Source: a virus. From it: 41,914 bases of DNA. Below the pieces are notes generated by a model that saw only the letters and a list, made by a program, of their open reading frames with translations, was not told the origin of the DNA and made no database searches. The translations under genes and the position numbers were made by a program. This document shows positions 23,406 through 29,173 of the stretch, piece by piece. The stretch covers positions 1 to 41,914 of IMG/VR virus record IMGVR_UViG_3300005732_000047. The stretch is one strand, 5' to 3'. Position 1 is the stretch's first letter; each line of letters begins with the position of its first letter.

Positions 23406-23669
23406 TTAGTCCTTTCGACTCGCGCCCATCATCTCAGTGTTCTCCAAATGAAGCAGCCAAGCGTCGATTGCCCATTGTCTCAGCGTGAGTTCGTCCACTT
23501 CTTCCCCCTCGACGTTATCGACCATCCACGCCGCCATCCATTCGATGCCGTTGTAGAAGTCGCTGCCTACCCTTTTGGAATCTTGGCAGTGTTGCCGCAT
23601 TTGCGTGAAACATTGAGCCGCAGTCATTTCTCCTGTGGTCACCCTATCTTCGATTTCTGATATTGTCAT
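23406..23669 (-). CDS. Hypothetical helical protein (87 aa)
   Basis: This encodes 87 residues from MTISEIEDR. It is helical and acidic, with Trp residues (GIEWMAAWMVDNVEG, LRQWAIDAWLLHLE). A longer start at 23720 is possible but gives a low-quality extension. No family is recognised. It lies in the operon of small genes between 24270 and the HNH cluster. Confidence 0.55.
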   Translation of the reverse strand: MTISEIEDRVTTGEMTAAQCFTQMRQHCQDSKRVGSDFYNGIEWMAAWMVDNVEGEEVDELTLRQWAIDAWLLHLENTEMMGASRKD

Positions 23670-23735
23670 AAGTTTGATTTGTTTGGTGTTGTCGCTCCGA
23701 GAACCATACGGATCTAGCAACCTCGTGCCTCGGCG

Positions 23736-24005
23736 CTAGTCCTCCGCGTTCTGCAATGGAATTAAAATGGTCGTTTCATATCCGTCGCTATCTTCGTAGT
23801 CTGGATGGCCTTGAGGTATCGTTGCAGCTGTTACATTCAGAACCCCGTTTCGATGGATAGATTTCCACTCGATCTTCACGGGATGCCCGCGGAAAGCTAC
23901 AGAACCAGCCGAGTCAGGGCAATGACTATTCGCGCTCGGCTCATCTATATCTACCTCTGTTAGTGTCCCCATTTGGGCATCTGGACGTATAATCAGTTTT
24001 TTCAT
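23736..24005 (-). CDS. Hypothetical protein (89 aa)
   Basis: This encodes 89 residues from MKKLIIRPDAQ. It is beta-rich, with VAFRGHPVKIEWKSI and GVLNVTAATIPQGHP, and probably folds as a small beta barrel. The ATG is preceded by the 20-base leader ACTGACACGACTATGAAAAA, identical to that of the gene at 15625. The leader has no clear Shine-Dalgarno site. The function is unknown. Confidence 0.6.
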   Translation of the reverse strand: MKKLIIRPDAQMGTLTEVDIDEPSANSHCPDSAGSVAFRGHPVKIEWKSIHRNGVLNVTAATIPQGHPDYEDSDGYETTILIPLQNAED

Positions 24006-24027
24006 AGTCGTGTCAGTTCTTAGTGTT

Positions 24028-24270
24028 CTACCAGTCAAAGTCCTCGTTCAGAACTTCCTCTAGTTCGATTTCTTTTATGGTCTTGATCATTGGTTTCTTA
24101 AATTTACCGCATTTTGCGGCCAGTTCTCGTTCCTTGCCACTGTTATCACAGGCCGTGTAAATCATGTCAATCACAAATTTGCTGCATCCGTCTTTTTTTG
24201 CGTCTCTGGCAAGGATCGGCTTCGCCCTTGTCGGGTCAATCTTTCGTATCCAGTAATCATAGAGTCTCAC
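24028..24270 (-). CDS. Hypothetical basic protein (80 aa), GTG start
   Basis: This encodes 80 residues. GTG at 24270 gives MRLYDYWIRKI; a TTGACA box lies 36 bases upstream, the same spacing as before the leaderless ATG genes, which supports this start. The middle is basic (RDAKKDGCSKFVI, KFKKPMIK) with three Cys, and the end is acidic. No family is recognised. Confidence 0.6.
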   Translation of the reverse strand: MRLYDYWIRKIDPTRAKPILARDAKKDGCSKFVIDMIYTACDNSGKERELAAKCGKFKKPMIKTIKEIELEEVLNEDFDW

Positions 24271-24306
24271 TTGTTGCTATGCTTTTCAGATGTCAGGCCA
24301 TGTCAA
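24271..24306 (-). promoter_or_regulatory. Leaderless promoter for the 24270 gene
   Basis: On the minus strand TTGACA begins at 24306, inside the last codons of the upstream gene, 36 bases before the GTG. The -10 region (AGCATAGC) is a weak match. The fixed distance is the main evidence. Confidence 0.45.
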
Positions 24307-24498
24307 GCTACTCGACCAGCACCACCACTCTCCCGTTTTTGTGTCAGGCGTCGTCATGCAGACCCGCCCGCCCTCAATACTTTTGATCGTTCCTTTTTTC
24401 GTAACCCACCCTTCAAACGTGTGGTATTTGCGATAGGTGACTGGCGATCCAACCGAAAGCCCCGAACAAGGCGTTGAAATCAATTTCGTTTCATTCAT
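24286..24498 (-). CDS. Hypothetical protein (70 aa)
   Basis: This encodes 70 residues. It forms a small beta-rich fold: VGSPVTYRKYHTFEGWVTKKGTI with Gly and Thr turns, then GEWWCWSSSLTW. The pattern resembles small SH3-like or KOW-like domains, but the family is not certain. A good AAGGAACAAC ribosome site precedes the ATG, which overlaps the end of the methyltransferase gene by 4 bases. Confidence 0.65.
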   Translation of the reverse strand: MNETKLISTPCSGLSVGSPVTYRKYHTFEGWVTKKGTIKSIEGGRVCMTTPDTKTGEWWCWSSSLTWPDI

Positions 24499-25016
24499 GG
24501 TTGTTCCTTTCGGTCAACCGTTACAATCGTGTCATTGTGCCAGCCCCCGTGAGCAACCAACAGAATTTCCTCAATCTCCATTCCGTATTTCTTACCAATC
24601 CCTCCTGAGTTCCATCCAAACGTGAGGCACACGCCATCAGGCTTTAGAATACGCCCAATCTCCTGCTTCATGTTACCCCAGTAGGATGCCTGTGTGGTCT
24701 GCATGTTGACAGTCTTCCCTAGCTTCTTGTAGCACTCAGAAACCTGTCTTGGCGAATATGGAGGGTCGAATAAGACAACATTCATTGACTCGCTTCCAAG
24801 CTCCTTTAAGAAGTCAAGGGCGTCTAGGTGATGGTCGGCCTCTAAGTCGCAATCAAGGTCATTTGTGATTGTCCCCTCGCTCCACCGCTTTCCGTTGCAG
24901 AACGGGTCAGCTATTGTGAGTCCGTCCTCGTTTGTATAACTCTCGATTAAAGCCTTGATTGGCTTAATGCTGAAAGTGTCTTTGTTGGGCATTGCCCATG
25001 ATCGTGTTATTTTCAT
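24495..25016 (-). CDS. Adenine-specific DNA methyltransferase-like protein
   Basis: This encodes 173 residues. A class I methyltransferase core with ADPFC (36-40) in the SAM-binding region, NDLDCD, and the catalytic DPPY (84-87) followed by SPRQVSECYKKLG. KPDGVCLTFGWNSGG is the post-catalytic strand. DPPY is the amino-methyltransferase motif, adenine-N6 being most likely. It may protect phage DNA from restriction. No separate recognition domain is evident. A TTGACC box 35 bases upstream and repeated operator-like sites suggest tight control. Confidence 0.78.
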   Translation of the reverse strand: MKITRSWAMPNKDTFSIKPIKALIESYTNEDGLTIADPFCNGKRWSEGTITNDLDCDLEADHHLDALDFLKELGSESMNVVLFDPPYSPRQVSECYKKLGKTVNMQTTQASYWGNMKQEIGRILKPDGVCLTFGWNSGGIGKKYGMEIEEILLVAHGGWHNDTIVTVDRKEQP

Positions 25017-25051
25017 GTCATTGTTTCTACGAAACTGTTTCTACTGGTCAA
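25017..25051 (-). promoter_or_regulatory. Leaderless promoter with internal repeats (methyltransferase gene)
   Basis: On the minus strand TTGACC begins at 25051, 35 bases before the ATG, with TAGAAA at -10. Two copies of GTAGAAACA (plus-strand 25022-25030 and 25036-25044), 14 bases apart, cover the spacer and -10. GAAAC-A-GTTTC between them is a perfect inverted repeat. This looks like an operator for a repressor. Confidence 0.6.
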
Positions 25052-25055
25052 CTAA

Positions 25056-25112
25056 AATCGTGTGTTTTATTAAAATAATCCCGTATGCCGATTAAATATA
25101 ATCGTATGTTTT
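25056..25112. repeat. Direct repeat upstream of the methyltransferase promoter
   Basis: AATCGTGTGTTTT (25056-25068) and AATCGTATGTTTT (25100-25112) differ at one base and are 44 bases apart, about four helical turns. They lie immediately upstream of the -35 box, where activators bind. The rest of the 210-base gap to the next gene holds only a small GCATC/GATGC hairpin. Confidence 0.5.
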
Positions 25113-25226
25113 GCATCTTTGATGCTTGTCACTGCCTGTCAATGACTTGTGATGCTGTGATTCTGTAAGATTAGTCACTCCGTTAGTTGAGTTTCATGAA
25201 TTTCGGTTAGCCCTTGATTCAGGACA

Positions 25227-25724
25227 CTAAAAATTCATGGCCTCCGAAGGGAATCCATATTTCTTCGCGGCAGCATCATAGGCCCTTGCGGCATCCGACT
25301 CCTTGGAAAAGTTGCCTAGTTTTTTACTTTTGCCACTTATGGAGATTTCTGCCCTCCAGTATCTCGACTTTAGAGTCTTATCTCTCCAGACCCCTCTATA
25401 TTGTGATGTCTTACTCTTTCTAGGCTTTTGAAACGCCCGCGTGTTGTCTCTTGGTGTGGCAGAACGCAGGTTGGTCAGCTTGTTGTTGGACTTGTCTCCG
25501 TCAATGTGATCTACCTGCCTCCCGTTTTTCAGGTCGAGGTCGAACGCTTGAGCTACCACCCTGTGAATGAGGGTGTTTACTCCGCCGATATTGAGCCTTC
25601 GGTATCCAGACCGAGCCATATGTCCAAATGTTCGGACTGCCCCGACTCGCCTGTCAAGGCTAACGGAGCCGTCACTAAACGCGATGACCTCAACGTCATT
25701 TATTATTGTTTTTGCATATATCAT
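25227..25724 (-). CDS. HNH homing endonuclease with AP2 DNA-binding domain (second copy)
   Basis: This encodes 165 residues from MIYAKTIIND. The HNH core is at about 53-90: IHRVVAQAF, VDHIDGDKSNN with D72-H73, then TNLR. The AP2-like domain is at about 108-160 (QYRGVWRD, YWRAEISI, ARAYDAAAKKYG). It is homologous to the protein at 2721-3254 in architecture and in motifs such as AYNAAA/AYDAAA. It is next to a large gene-free, structured region. An upstream start at 25772 would add 16 residues. Confidence 0.86.
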   Translation of the reverse strand: MIYAKTIINDVEVIAFSDGSVSLDRRVGAVRTFGHMARSGYRRLNIGGVNTLIHRVVAQAFDLDLKNGRQVDHIDGDKSNNKLTNLRSATPRDNTRAFQKPRKSKTSQYRGVWRDKTLKSRYWRAEISISGKSKKLGNFSKESDAARAYDAAAKKYGFPSEAMNF

Positions 25725-25772
25725 AATTGGTATTATTGGCTGCTTGTTAAAAACTGCATTCGGTTGAACCAT

Positions 25773-26130
25773 AGCAGAGTTTCATAGGCGGCATGTCCCG
25801 CTATGATTCCGATGGAGTCTCTAATTCCATTGCTTTCGAGATGAGCCTAGCCGATTTCTTACGGTTGCCCTTTCTGCCTGCGATCTAGCTGTCGATTCCT
25901 GCATTCGTATATCACCGTCACTTTCGTCCCATCCAAGCTATTAAACTCTGCAAAACTTCACCTGGTATTACGGGTTAGTCGATTACTGAATCGCCGCATA
26001 TCTCTATTAACTAGGGTTTACGTGTCACCCATAAACGCGAGCCTTGTTTCATGCCCTGACTGTAAATTGATCCCCGCCTTGCCTACATCAGTAAGCAAGC
26101 GTCGCTTTGCCATTCGGCAAGGCAGGGAAA
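25773..26130 (-). other. Gene-free region with many hairpins, possible structured RNA
   Basis: There is no credible reading frame on either strand. The minus strand has several short perfect hairpins, for example CGATT-CAGT-AATCG and GTTTA/TAAAC around TGGGTGACACG. At its right end, CCCCGCCTTGCC (26072-26083) pairs with GGCAAGGCAGGG (26116-26127) in 11 of 12 positions. It lies between the putative small RNA and the HNH gene. It was compared by eye with group I intron core motifs without a match. Confidence 0.4.
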
Positions 26131-26250
26131 AGAACAAAAAGAAACCCCGAACTCAGGTAGCTGCACTTGCTGTGAACGGGGTTCCCCCGCTTGGCGGGGT
26201 AAAATGTTTACTTGCGGTGCAGCCGCTAAGATAGAGAATCTGTAAAAGAA
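26128..26250 (-). ncRNA. Putative attenuator-like small RNA
   Basis: Read leftward from a TATAAT-containing promoter, the transcript would be about 120 bases with no open frame. It contains four pairing strands in order: CCCCGC (26199-26194), GCGGGG (26190-26185), AACCCCG (26183-26177 complement region) and CGGGGTT (26049-side of the T-tract, 26149-26143). Strands 1:2 and 3:4 make a hairpin plus a terminator followed by TTTCTTTTTG, while 2:3 makes a competing hairpin. GCTGCAC near the 5' end can pair with GTGCAGC in the terminator loop (pseudoknot). The RNA is inferred from sequence only. Confidence 0.5.
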
Positions 26251-26256
26251 CAGTTC

Positions 26257-26281
26257 CATTATACGGACTTCGCCATTTTTT
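26257..26281 (-). promoter_or_regulatory. TGGCGAA-TATAAT element, leftward copy
   Basis: Minus-strand AAAAAATGGCGAA, a few bases, then CGTATAATGG matches the two rightward elements at 35608 and 37989 in the order and spacing of TGGCGAA and TATAAT. It is flanked by GTTCCA and TGGAAC arms. It would start transcription near 26250. Confidence 0.55.
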
Positions 26282-26286
26282 GGAAC

Positions 26287-26322
26287 AGTGCCAAGACAAA
26301 GGGGGTTTTCTCCATGTGTCAA
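26287..26322 (-). promoter_or_regulatory. TTGACA promoter reading into the gene-free region
   Basis: On the minus strand TTGACA begins at 26322, with a 17-base spacer and TTGTCT as -10. Unlike the leaderless promoters there is no start codon 35 bases on. It follows the terminator of the 26781 gene directly, so it may provide an alternative start for the putative RNA. Confidence 0.4.
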
Positions 26323-26333
26323 GCTTAGACCAT

Positions 26334-26360
26334 AAAAAAGCCCCCTATTGCTAGGAGGCT
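26334..26360 (-). terminator. Terminator after the 26781 operon
   Basis: Read leftward, AGCCTCCTA and TAGGGGGCT pair around a GCAA tetraloop and are followed by six T. It lies about 90 bases after the stop of the gene at 26449 and isolates it from the RNA region downstream. Confidence 0.85.
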
Positions 26361-26448
26361 ATGTAAGCCCTTAGAATTGGCTTGCCCTTCGCCCCTAGCC
26401 TAGACCCTCGCAGTGAGAGAAAAGGCCGTGTAGGGCGAATATGTGGCT

Positions 26449-26781
26449 TTACGGGCTATTCTCGGCCCTTTTCTTGAACATTCTAGCAGTCAACCCCCGC
26501 GAGTGGAGTCTTGAGTCTTCTGTCACTCTTGCAATGCCGTGACGGTCGGCGCATTCCTGCACGGTCAGACCATCGGCCAGCCATAGCTTAGTCTCCTCGA
26601 CCTCAATGTTTATTTGCTCCTCCCGTTGCCAGTTTGGGCGACCCTTGCCGACGGTTTGAGACTCTCCCATATCTGAGCCATTAGCGGCCATTAGTTCGCG
26701 GTAAGCGTCTCTCCCCCTGCCGTTCATAAATGCCATAAGGCTAGAGACTTGCGATGTTTCTAGTGTTGCGTGTGTATTCAT
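26449..26781 (-). CDS. Putative helix-turn-helix DNA-binding protein
   Basis: This encodes 110 residues. The C-terminal half contains an HTH-like pattern, LADGLTVQECADRHGIARV followed by a Ser/Arg-rich recognition helix. The N-terminus is a helix with a GRGRD turn, then a Gly/Lys/Arg linker. It is a candidate transcription regulator for the nearby repeated operator sequences, which is inference. An AAGGAACC ribosome site is present; the gene is third in an operon from 27251. Confidence 0.6.
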   Translation of the reverse strand: MNTHATLETSQVSSLMAFMNGRGRDAYRELMAANGSDMGESQTVGKGRPNWQREEQINIEVEETKLWLADGLTVQECADRHGIARVTEDSRLHSRGLTARMFKKRAENSP

Positions 26782-26800
26782 TGGTTCCTTTGTTTTGTTA

Positions 26801-27094
26801 TTAGTTGAATTTCTCCATTAAAAAGGCAATCAGGATTAAGACAGGCGTTGCCAGTAAGCACACCGTCACGATGATTGCAGACTCCATCTTGCGAGGGTCA
26901 ATCCCCATTTCAATGCAGAGCTTGTCGTCATCAAGGCTTCCTACTTCTGGCAAGTCTTTGATGATTTGCTGCATTTCCACATCTTCAAATTCAAGATTTG
27001 AGTATTCATGGCGTAGGGTTTCCGCGCTTCGGTGGTCGCAAGTGCCGAGTAGGATTCGGCCCTCGTAAGTTGATTGCTCATATACTTTATACAT
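26801..27094 (-). CDS. Small protein with C-terminal membrane anchor
   Basis: This encodes 97 residues from MYKVYEQSTYEG. The first 70 residues are soluble and acidic. A hydrophobic segment near the end (SAIIVTVCLLATPVLILIAFLM) is a clear tail anchor. The ATG overlaps the stop of the small gene upstream by 8 bases, and GGAGAGG serves as ribosome site. The function is unknown; it is likely an inner-membrane early protein. Confidence 0.65.
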   Translation of the reverse strand: MYKVYEQSTYEGRILLGTCDHRSAETLRHEYSNLEFEDVEMQQIIKDLPEVGSLDDDKLCIEMGIDPRKMESAIIVTVCLLATPVLILIAFLMEKFN

Positions 27095-27251
27095 TGGCTT
27101 GATCCTCTCCGTCAATGCGTTCTACTAAGCATTCGCCCAGTTTTTGCAGGACAATAAGACGCTTGGCTTCTAGGTCTTTTAATTCCTCCCTCAGCCTGTT
27201 TTCGCGTGTGGTGAGTTCTTGCTCGTGTTCTTGTTCTGGTGATGATTTCAT
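27087..27251 (-). CDS. Small coiled-coil protein (54 aa)
   Basis: ATG at 27251, with ribosome site AAGGAAA, opens a 54-codon frame ending in TAA at 27089-27087. The peptide is a highly charged helix (EQEHEQELTTRENRLREEL) with a heptad pattern and an acidic end. Its stop overlaps the next gene's start. It is the first gene of a three-gene operon with a 16-base palindrome in its upstream region. Confidence 0.65.
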   Translation of the reverse strand: MKSSPEQEHEQELTTRENRLREELKDLEAKRLIVLQKLGECLVERIDGEDQANV

Positions 27252-27265
27252 TTGTTTCCTTTCGT

Positions 27266-27295
27266 ATTATGCCCTGCAAGGCTCATATTTGAGCC
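27266..27295 (-). promoter_or_regulatory. Promoter -10 and 16-base palindrome before the 27251 operon
   Basis: GGCTCATATTTGAGCC (27280-27295) is a palindrome with perfect 6-base arms. CATAAT, a -10-like sequence on the minus strand, lies at 27271-27266, 15 bases before the ATG. A palindrome between -35 and -10 is a typical repressor site. Confidence 0.5.
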
Positions 27296-27343
27296 ACAAG
27301 GCTGTTTGATTGATTGCGAAGGGTAAGACACCCCTCTGCCCTT

Positions 27344-27379
27344 AAAGCCCGACAACTCCCGTTGAGGCGCTGTCAGGCT
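27344..27379 (-). terminator. Hairpin terminator after the 27895 gene
   Basis: Read leftward, AGCCTGACA and TGTCGGGCT pair across a 17-base loop, followed by only TTTAAGGG, so it is weaker than its relatives. The stop codon lies 22 bases before, followed by CTAGCCCAACCCTC, like the modules at 28 kb. Confidence 0.6.
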
Positions 27380-27400
27380 GAGAGGGTTGGGCTAGTGGAA

Positions 27401-27895
27401 CTACGAGGGAAGGCTCTGAAGTTCCTCCTCGGTGAGATTCAGTTCGCTGCGTAGTTTTTGCGCGTGTTCCTTTGCCTTATTCCAATTGGCAACGTCCTTG
27501 ATTGAATCGGGGTTATAGCCAAGGTCTTCCATGTCCTCATATAGAATATAATAATCACTACGAATGGAGCACAATATTGAATACAAAAGACCATCTTTGA
27601 AGGCTTTCGAAGCCTTTTTTCTTTTTCGTATATCGCTGCGATCCCACCGATCAACCGCAGGAGTTTGCGTCATTGCGTCAACATGGCTTCCGTGATAGGC
27701 AAAAGAAAGCTTTCCGATTGTAACAATCATGTGAAGCGCCTTTAAATCCTCGTTCCACGGCGAAGGAATGACGGTTGGAGGGCCAACGCAGATATTAAGC
27801 CGTTTTATTAGCTTTCCTAGGGTTTTCTTATCATCTGAGTATTCAAAGCAAAGTTCCTTGGCTGCTTCGTAATCGTAGTTAAACGTAGTTTTCAT
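27401..27895 (-). CDS. Hypothetical protein (164 aa)
   Basis: This encodes 164 residues, soluble and mixed alpha/beta: a helical start (AAKELCFEYSDDKKTLGKLIKRL), a central Val/Ile/Thr/Tyr strand region with HVDAMTQTPAVDRW, and a charged helical C-terminus (KEHAQKLRSELNLTEEEL). No family is recognised. It stands alone between two terminators, so it is a single-gene unit. An A/T-rich -10-like region precedes the ATG. Confidence 0.65.
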   Translation of the reverse strand: MKTTFNYDYEAAKELCFEYSDDKKTLGKLIKRLNICVGPPTVIPSPWNEDLKALHMIVTIGKLSFAYHGSHVDAMTQTPAVDRWDRSDIRKRKKASKAFKDGLLYSILCSIRSDYYILYEDMEDLGYNPDSIKDVANWNKAKEHAQKLRSELNLTEEELQSLPS

Positions 27896-27998
27896 AATGT
27901 TTTTCTTTAGTTTAATTTAGTTATGCCGTCATTAGCATGACCCTTTATTTACTGGCCCGGTGGCGATTGCAAGTCTTATTTTAATTATTTTTAGTCAG

Positions 27999-28059
27999 AA
28001 AAAAGCCCGTAGCGTTAACTACAGGCCGTGGAGTGGTTTGGCGTGAGGGTTAGGCTTCA
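27999..28059 (-). terminator. Stop-plus-terminator module after the 28233 gene
   Basis: Read leftward, the TGA is followed by AGCCTAACCCTCACGCC, then a hairpin GCCTGTAG...CTACGGGC and six T. The same order of elements occurs at three further sites up to 29.3 kb. Confidence 0.8.
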
Positions 28060-28233
28060 CTCCCCGCTTTCATAATAAAAATCATAAATTTCCCCAAGTA
28101 TAGCGGGATCAATTCCGAGGTCCCCAGACTCGCAAGCCTCTAGACTCGCGGTCTCATCGGTTAACTTGCAAGTTATCCATATAATTCCATCGTCAATTGT
28201 CGCCTCAAGCTCGTTAGTGTTATAATCTTTCAT
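28057..28233 (-). CDS. Small acidic protein (58 aa)
   Basis: This encodes 58 residues from MKDYNTNELEATI. It is strongly acidic, with strands GIIWITCKL and a helix ILGEIYDFYYES. The later start is chosen because the longer frame runs through the upstream terminator module. Small acidic proteins like this often inhibit host proteins, but nothing specific is known. It is the only gene in its cassette. Confidence 0.6.
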   Translation of the reverse strand: MKDYNTNELEATIDDGIIWITCKLTDETASLEACESGDLGIDPAILGEIYDFYYESGE

Positions 28234-28279
28234 AATATAGTAAGCCACGTTGGTTAGGCTGAATTGCCCCGTGACACCC

Positions 28280-28333
28280 AAAAAGCCCGACGCGCGAACG
28301 TCAGGCCGTGGGTTTGGGTTGGCGTGAGGGTTA
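28280..28333 (-). terminator. Stop-plus-terminator module after the 28519 gene
   Basis: The TAA stop is embedded in AGCCTAACCCTCACGCC. A hairpin (GCCTGACG/CGTCGGGC) and TTTTTGGGTGTC follow leftward, so the module continues directly into the leader of the next cassette. Confidence 0.8.
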
Positions 28334-28519
28334 GGCTATAACCTCGTTGAGCCAATACCCCTCGGAAGCGGTCAAATGAGCGACCGCAAAGGCACAGGCG
28401 GCACCATAACCATTGAATGCCGTGGCAAGGTTAATATCAGTTGACCAACTGACCTCACCAAAGGCAATGCAAAGGTAGGCGTCAGAATCGGTGGAACGAA
28501 TGTGCAGTGGATTTTTCAT
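28331..28519 (-). CDS. Small hypothetical protein (62 aa)
   Basis: This encodes 62 residues: a beta start (NPLHIRSTDSDAYLCIAFGEV), then a helical Ala/Gly-rich middle with ATAFNGYGAACAFAVAHL. There is no membrane segment. The upstream leader carries AATTCAAC, also seen before the gene at 29104. No family is recognised. It is a single-gene cassette between two matching terminators. Confidence 0.6.
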   Translation of the reverse strand: MKNPLHIRSTDSDAYLCIAFGEVSWSTDINLATAFNGYGAACAFAVAHLTASEGYWLNEVIA

Positions 28520-28596
28520 GGTATGTTCTATTGAGTCTTAGAGTTGAATTGAGAAGAAAAACTGTAGCGTTGAAGGCTGAATTGCCAGCGACACCC

Positions 28597-28650
28597 AAAA
28601 AGCCCGCAGTGTTAGCTACAGGCTTTGGGTTGAGTTGGGCGTGAGGGTTA
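28597..28650 (-). terminator. Stop-plus-terminator module after the 28848 gene
   Basis: The TAA stop continues as CCCTCACGCC, followed by a hairpin AGCCTGTAG/CTGCGGGCT (with G-U pairs) and TTTTTGGGTGTC. The sequence matches the module at 28280 closely outside the stem. Confidence 0.8.
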
Positions 28651-28848
28651 ATTCGTGTAGTCATAAGGCCAATAATTGCGACCAATACCCTCAAGGCTTA
28701 TACAATCGGCATCTGGGTTTTGCGCGTATATATCGCACCAAGGAATATCTGCCTTATATTGGCCTTCCAATGAGCATTGAACTGACTGTCCGTCGTCCCA
28801 CTCTAGCAGGAAGTAAAAACTATACTCGTCTGTGTGGTTCTTTGCCAT
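28648..28848 (-). CDS. Small hypothetical protein (66 aa)
   Basis: This encodes 66 residues. The N-terminal half is a beta sheet with EYSFYFLLEWDDGQSVQC, the C-terminal half acidic and aromatic (IPWCDIYAQNPDADC). An AGGAGAAT ribosome site precedes the ATG, 1 base after the upstream stop, so it is the second gene of an operon and uses ordinary initiation. The function is unknown. Confidence 0.65.
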   Translation of the reverse strand: MAKNHTDEYSFYFLLEWDDGQSVQCSLEGQYKADIPWCDIYAQNPDADCISLEGIGRNYWPYDYTN

Positions 28849-28849
28849 A

Positions 28850-29104
28850 TTATTCTCCTAGTTGTTTGTTAAGCCATTTTTCAAGCTGCTCCATGCGGTC
28901 AAATTCATATTGTGAGCAAACAAGGTCGCGCTCGCGGAGCAAGGCCAATGACTCTGCCTTACTTGCACACATAAGCCTACAGCGCGAAAGCGCCTGATAG
29001 AGTGCCTTCCATTCTACGCTGTGGCGCTTCTGCACTCCTAGTTGATCTAACACACTCTGACAAGCTGCGCGAGTGGTTTTATTAGTGTTCTTGGTTAATC
29101 TCAT
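28850..29104 (-). CDS. Small helical protein (84 aa)
   Basis: This encodes 84 residues from MRLTKNTNKTTRAAC. It is helical and basic, with four Cys and a C-terminal amphipathic helix (FDRMEQLEKWLNKQL). The start at 29104 is chosen because TTGAGC lies exactly 35 bases upstream, as before other leaderless genes, and the longer frame lacks any signal. It could bind nucleic acid. The downstream gene is coupled. Confidence 0.6.
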   Translation of the reverse strand: MRLTKNTNKTTRAACQSVLDQLGVQKRHSVEWKALYQALSRCRLMCASKAESLALLRERDLVCSQYEFDRMEQLEKWLNKQLGE

Positions 29105-29139
29105 GGCACTAACAATGCACACTAACCATATCCGCTCAA
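29105..29139 (-). promoter_or_regulatory. Leaderless promoter for the 29104 operon
   Basis: On the minus strand TTGAGC begins at 29139, 35 bases before the ATG, with CATTGT or ATTGTT at -10. No Shine-Dalgarno site is seen. Confidence 0.55.
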
Positions 29140-29144
29140 GCTTT

Positions 29145-29173
29145 AATTCAACTAAATCAATTCAACAGTTGAA
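29145..29173. promoter_or_regulatory. AATTCAAC repeat cluster, possible operator
   Basis: AATTCAAC occurs at 29145-29152 and 29159-29166, 14 bases apart, and the second copy forms the palindrome TTCAAC-A-GTTGAA (29161-29173). The cluster lies just upstream of a -35 box. A further AATTCAAC precedes the gene at 28519. Confidence 0.5.

Noticed and set aside
25861-25960. A possible tRNA (TCGATTCC resembling a T-loop)
   Set aside because: No acceptor stem or anticodon arm can be placed at the right distance on either strand.
26022-26322. Frames of 70 and 79 codons in the gene-free region
   Set aside because: They run through the hairpins and T-tracts of the putative RNA, have no ribosome site and unusual composition.
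25725-26330. Group I intron hosting the HNH-AP2 gene
   Set aside because: The conserved core segments were not found by eye, and no interrupted coding exon flanks the region; left open only as a structured-RNA possibility.
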